This document shows, piece by piece, positions 61,661 to 64,000 of a stretch of 64,000 nucleotides of DNA (position 1 is the stretch's first letter; the number at the start of each line of letters is the position of its first letter). The notes under the pieces are model-generated. The model ran no database searches. It saw only the letters and a program-made list of their open reading frames with translations, and was not told the origin of the DNA. A program made the position numbers and the translations under genes. Source of the DNA: Acidobacteriota bacterium (GTDB lineage Bacteria > Acidobacteriota > Terriglobia > Acidiferrales > UBA7541); NCBI GenBank assembly GCA_013289715.1, contig JABCZJ010000019.1, forward strand, positions 1 through 64,000, written 5' to 3'.

Positions 61661-63901
61661 TTGCGCTTGAACAATTCCACTTCAACTTCCACCTTGCTCG
61701 ACAAATTGAACGCACAGCAACGCGAAGCTGTGGTGACGACCGAAGGCCCGCTGCTCGTGCTTGCCGGAGCAGGCACCGGCAAGACGCGCGTGATCACCTA
61801 TCGCGTAGCCCACTTGATCGAACTGGGCGTGCCAGGCAGCGCGATCCTCGCTGTCACCTTTACCAACAAAGCCGCAAGCGTGATGAAAGAGCGCATCAGC
61901 GACCTGCTGCGCTCTACAGGACGCGACGCCTCCGAAGTCTGGGTTTCCACTTTTCACTCTTTCTGCGCGCGTCTGATTCGCCGCGAATCGCAGCACCTCG
62001 GCCTGCCGCGCGATTTTGCGATTTACGATGACGATGACCAGACCGCCGCCGTAAAGCGAGCGCTGGCGCAGCTCGATCTTTCCACCGACGATTACCCGCC
62101 GCGCAGCATGCGCGCGCAAATCAGCTACGCAAAGAATCATGGGCTCACTGCGGACGAAATGGCTGCCATGGCCGCCGAAGCTCGCGATGAGGCGCGCAAA
62201 CAAGCTGCTGAGGTATTTCGCGTGTACAACGACATTCTGCGTAAGGCTGCGGCGCTGGATTTTGACGACTTGCTGCTGCGCGCCGTGGAGCTGCTGCGCG
62301 AGCATGCGGATGTACGCGCTGCGTGGAATGCGCGTTTCCATTATCTGATGGTGGACGAATTTCAGGATACCAATCGCTCGCAGGAAGAACTCGTGCGCCT
62401 GCTCGCCGGCACGCGCAAGAACGTCTGCGTGGTCGGCGATGAAGACCAATCCATTTACGCCTGGCGCGGCGCGCGTGCCGGAAACTTGAAGCGCTTCACG
62501 ACGGATTTTCCGACCGCAAAGCTGATCCGCCTCGAGGAAAATTACCGCTCGACGCAAACGATCCTGGACGCGGCCGCCGCAGTCGTGAAAAACAATTCCG
62601 ACCGGCTCGGAAAAACTCTCCAGGCCACACTCGGAGCGGGCGCTCGCCTGAAATTTTTTGAGGCGCCGGATTCTGCGGCAGAGGCTGAGTTTATTTGCGG
62701 CCAGTTGTCGGGACTGGTGCGCAACGAGCCGGATGCACGGATTGCGGTGCTGTATCGCACCGGCGCGCAATCGCGCTCCTTCGAAGAAGTCCTGCGCCGC
62801 CTGGGCATTCGCTATCGTGTCGTGGGCGGCTTCAGCTTTTACGAACGCGCCGAAGTTCGCAACGCGCTCGCCTATGTGCGCTTGATTTTTCATCCCGAGG
62901 ACGACGTCGCTCTGCTGCGCGTGCTGAACGTTCCGCCCCGCGGCATCGGCGCCGTGACGGTGGCTGCCTTGGAAGCGCGCGCTAGGGAAACGGGGCAATC
63001 GCTTTGGTCGGTGATTTCCAATGGTGAATTTCTTACCGGGAAGAAATTCAGCGGCGCGCTGCGCTCCTTCTGTAAATTGATCGAAGACCTGCAAAAGGAT
63101 TGCCAGGGTATGCAGCCGACGCAGTTGATCGAGCGCGTCCTGGGTAGCACCGGCTATCTCGATTGGGTGGAGCAACAGGACAACCTCGAGCACACTTCGC
63201 GCGCGGAAAATCTTCGTGAGTTGGCAAATGCGATGGCCGAAGCCACCGAGCAAGGCCAGACGCTCGAAGATGTGCTCGATCAGGCCGCGCTCGCGAGCGA
63301 TTCGGATCAGTATGACGACACAATTCCTGTGTCGCTGATGACTTTGCACAGCGCGAAGGGCCTGGAGTTCGACGCGGTATTTCTCGCCGGCCTGGAAGAG
63401 GGCCTTTTACCGCACGGCCGCGCGCTGGGCAGCAGCGCCGAAGTCGAAGAGGAACGGCGCCTATTTTACGTGGGCATGACGCGCGCGAAGCTGTCGCTGG
63501 TGCTTTCGCGCGCGGTGTATCGCCGCACCTACGGCGAAGAGCGGTTGCGTGCGGCGTTGCCTTCTCGTTTTCTGGCGGAGATTCCTGGAGATTTGATTGA
63601 AGCGGCGATGGGTTCGCAATCGGAACCGGGCGAAACGCGGCGTTACGAGCCTGACCCGGAATTTTCTGAAAATTATGCTTACCGCCAGAAAACGCGTACG
63701 CCGTACGGTCAGGCGTCGCGCGGTGCGCGTCGCGCGTCGAAGGATCCGCTGATCGGCACGCGCGTCCGGCATTCGAAATACGGCGTGGGGACGATCATCG
63801 AAGTCGAAGGCGAAGGCGAAGACCGCAAGCTGACTGTGAGCTTTCAGGACTACGGCGCGAAGAAACTCATTGAGCGTTATGCCAACCTGCAGCTGGCGTG
63901 A
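61661..63901 (+). CDS. UvrD/PcrA-type superfamily 1 DNA helicase
   Basis: A 746-residue 3'-5' helicase. All SF1A motifs are visible in order: LNAQQREAV (Q motif), LAGAGTGKTRVITYR (I), VSTFHSFCARLIRRE (Ia region), LMVDEFQDTN (II), VVGDEDQSIYAWRGA (III), LEENYRSTQTILDAA (IV), VSLMTLHSAKGLEFDAVFLAG (V) and VEEERRLFYVGMTRAK (VI). The C-terminal HSKYGVGTIIEVEGEGEDRKLTV segment is the Tudor-like domain of PcrA that touches RNA polymerase. TTG 61661 or 61667 must be the start; neither has a strong ribosome site. It acts in repair and replication restart. Confidence 0.95.
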   Translation: MRLNNSTSTSTLLDKLNAQQREAVVTTEGPLLVLAGAGTGKTRVITYRVAHLIELGVPGSAILAVTFTNKAASVMKERISDLLRSTGRDASEVWVSTFHSFCARLIRRESQHLGLPRDFAIYDDDDQTAAVKRALAQLDLSTDDYPPRSMRAQISYAKNHGLTADEMAAMAAEARDEARKQAAEVFRVYNDILRKAAALDFDDLLLRAVELLREHADVRAAWNARFHYLMVDEFQDTNRSQEELVRLLAGTRKNVCVVGDEDQSIYAWRGARAGNLKRFTTDFPTAKLIRLEENYRSTQTILDAAAAVVKNNSDRLGKTLQATLGAGARLKFFEAPDSAAEAEFICGQLSGLVRNEPDARIAVLYRTGAQSRSFEEVLRRLGIRYRVVGGFSFYERAEVRNALAYVRLIFHPEDDVALLRVLNVPPRGIGAVTVAALEARARETGQSLWSVISNGEFLTGKKFSGALRSFCKLIEDLQKDCQGMQPTQLIERVLGSTGYLDWVEQQDNLEHTSRAENLRELANAMAEATEQGQTLEDVLDQAALASDSDQYDDTIPVSLMTLHSAKGLEFDAVFLAGLEEGLLPHGRALGSSAEVEEERRLFYVGMTRAKLSLVLSRAVYRRTYGEERLRAALPSRFLAEIPGDLIEAAMGSQSEPGETRRYEPDPEFSENYAYRQKTRTPYGQASRGARRASKDPLIGTRVRHSKYGVGTIIEVEGEGEDRKLTVSFQDYGAKKLIERYANLQLA

Positions 63902-64000
63902 GGCGCGGGTTTGCGAATCGCGCGTGTACCACACAAACGAGCTAGGTTGAACGCACCGTGCTATAGCATGATGTCGCCAGCGGACAGCGATGGCGCGGGC

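Noticed and set aside
61682..63349. 555-residue frame antisense to the helicase
   Set aside because: A shadow of a GC-rich gene; the helicase motifs on the plus strand are unambiguous.
1..64000. tRNA genes, CRISPR arrays, integrase or transposase
   Set aside because: No cloverleaf-like sequence, regularly spaced repeat or recombinase motif was noticed by eye; a tRNAscan or CRISPR search would be decisive.

Overview
The window is about 64 kb of GC-rich chromosomal DNA from a Gram-negative bacterium. The gene content suggests Acidobacteriota: hopanoid synthesis, lipid A genes, an HAF-repeat secreted protein, several PilZ proteins, a Crp remnant of the type common in that phylum, and a type A RNase P RNA. 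This assignment is inferred from family content only. No rRNA, tRNA, CRISPR array, integrase or complete insertion sequence was seen.

Left part (1-13 kb): an HAF-repeat exported protein cut by the window edge, a LytS/LytR-type two-component pair, a decayed Crp-family regulator, a DUF3494 (ice-binding-like) exported protein that seems frameshifted near its end, a repeat-rich stretch with two small genes between inverted copies of a short repeat (6.79-7.66 kb), a large GGDEF-EAL protein, a ribosome-hibernation-like protein, a DUF72 protein and a zinc-ribbon protein. Several genes here are broken, so this part is less stable than the rest.

Hopanoid operon (13.2-22.9 kb, minus strand): shc, hpnA, hpnG, two sorbitol-dehydrogenase-like zinc oxidoreductases, an HpnC-HpnD fusion and hpnE, packed with very short gaps or overlaps. 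HpnD/HpnC/HpnE make squalene from farnesyl diphosphate, Shc cyclises it, and HpnG acts on the adenosylhopane side chain. HpnH is not in the window. A likely terminator separates this operon from lpxD and a lipid A acyltransferase just upstream, so two outer-membrane lipid pathways lie side by side.

Middle (25-43 kb): an ArnT-like glycosyltransferase, an alpha/beta hydrolase with Asp at the nucleophile position, a GNAT protein, nrdR coupled to a flippase-like membrane protein, a five-gene ECF sigma/anti-sigma/membrane/DUF4097 operon, aroA, an S55 (SpoIVB-like) protease followed by an exported beta-propeller protein, a threonine-dehydratase-like enzyme and three PilZ genes, one with an in-frame stop at codon 5.

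Right part (43-64 kb): an RND efflux pump with its adaptor, 6-phosphogluconolactonase, a HAD hydrolase, a DUF488 protein, an EmrB-type exporter divergent from a TetR regulator with a perfect palindrome between them, a metallo-beta-lactamase-fold hydrolase, an aldo/keto reductase, a dienelactone hydrolase, the RNase P RNA gene with a readable promoter, a beta-barrel-like protein, ligA, a diacylglycerol-kinase-like gene, two membrane proteins and a PcrA/UvrD helicase.
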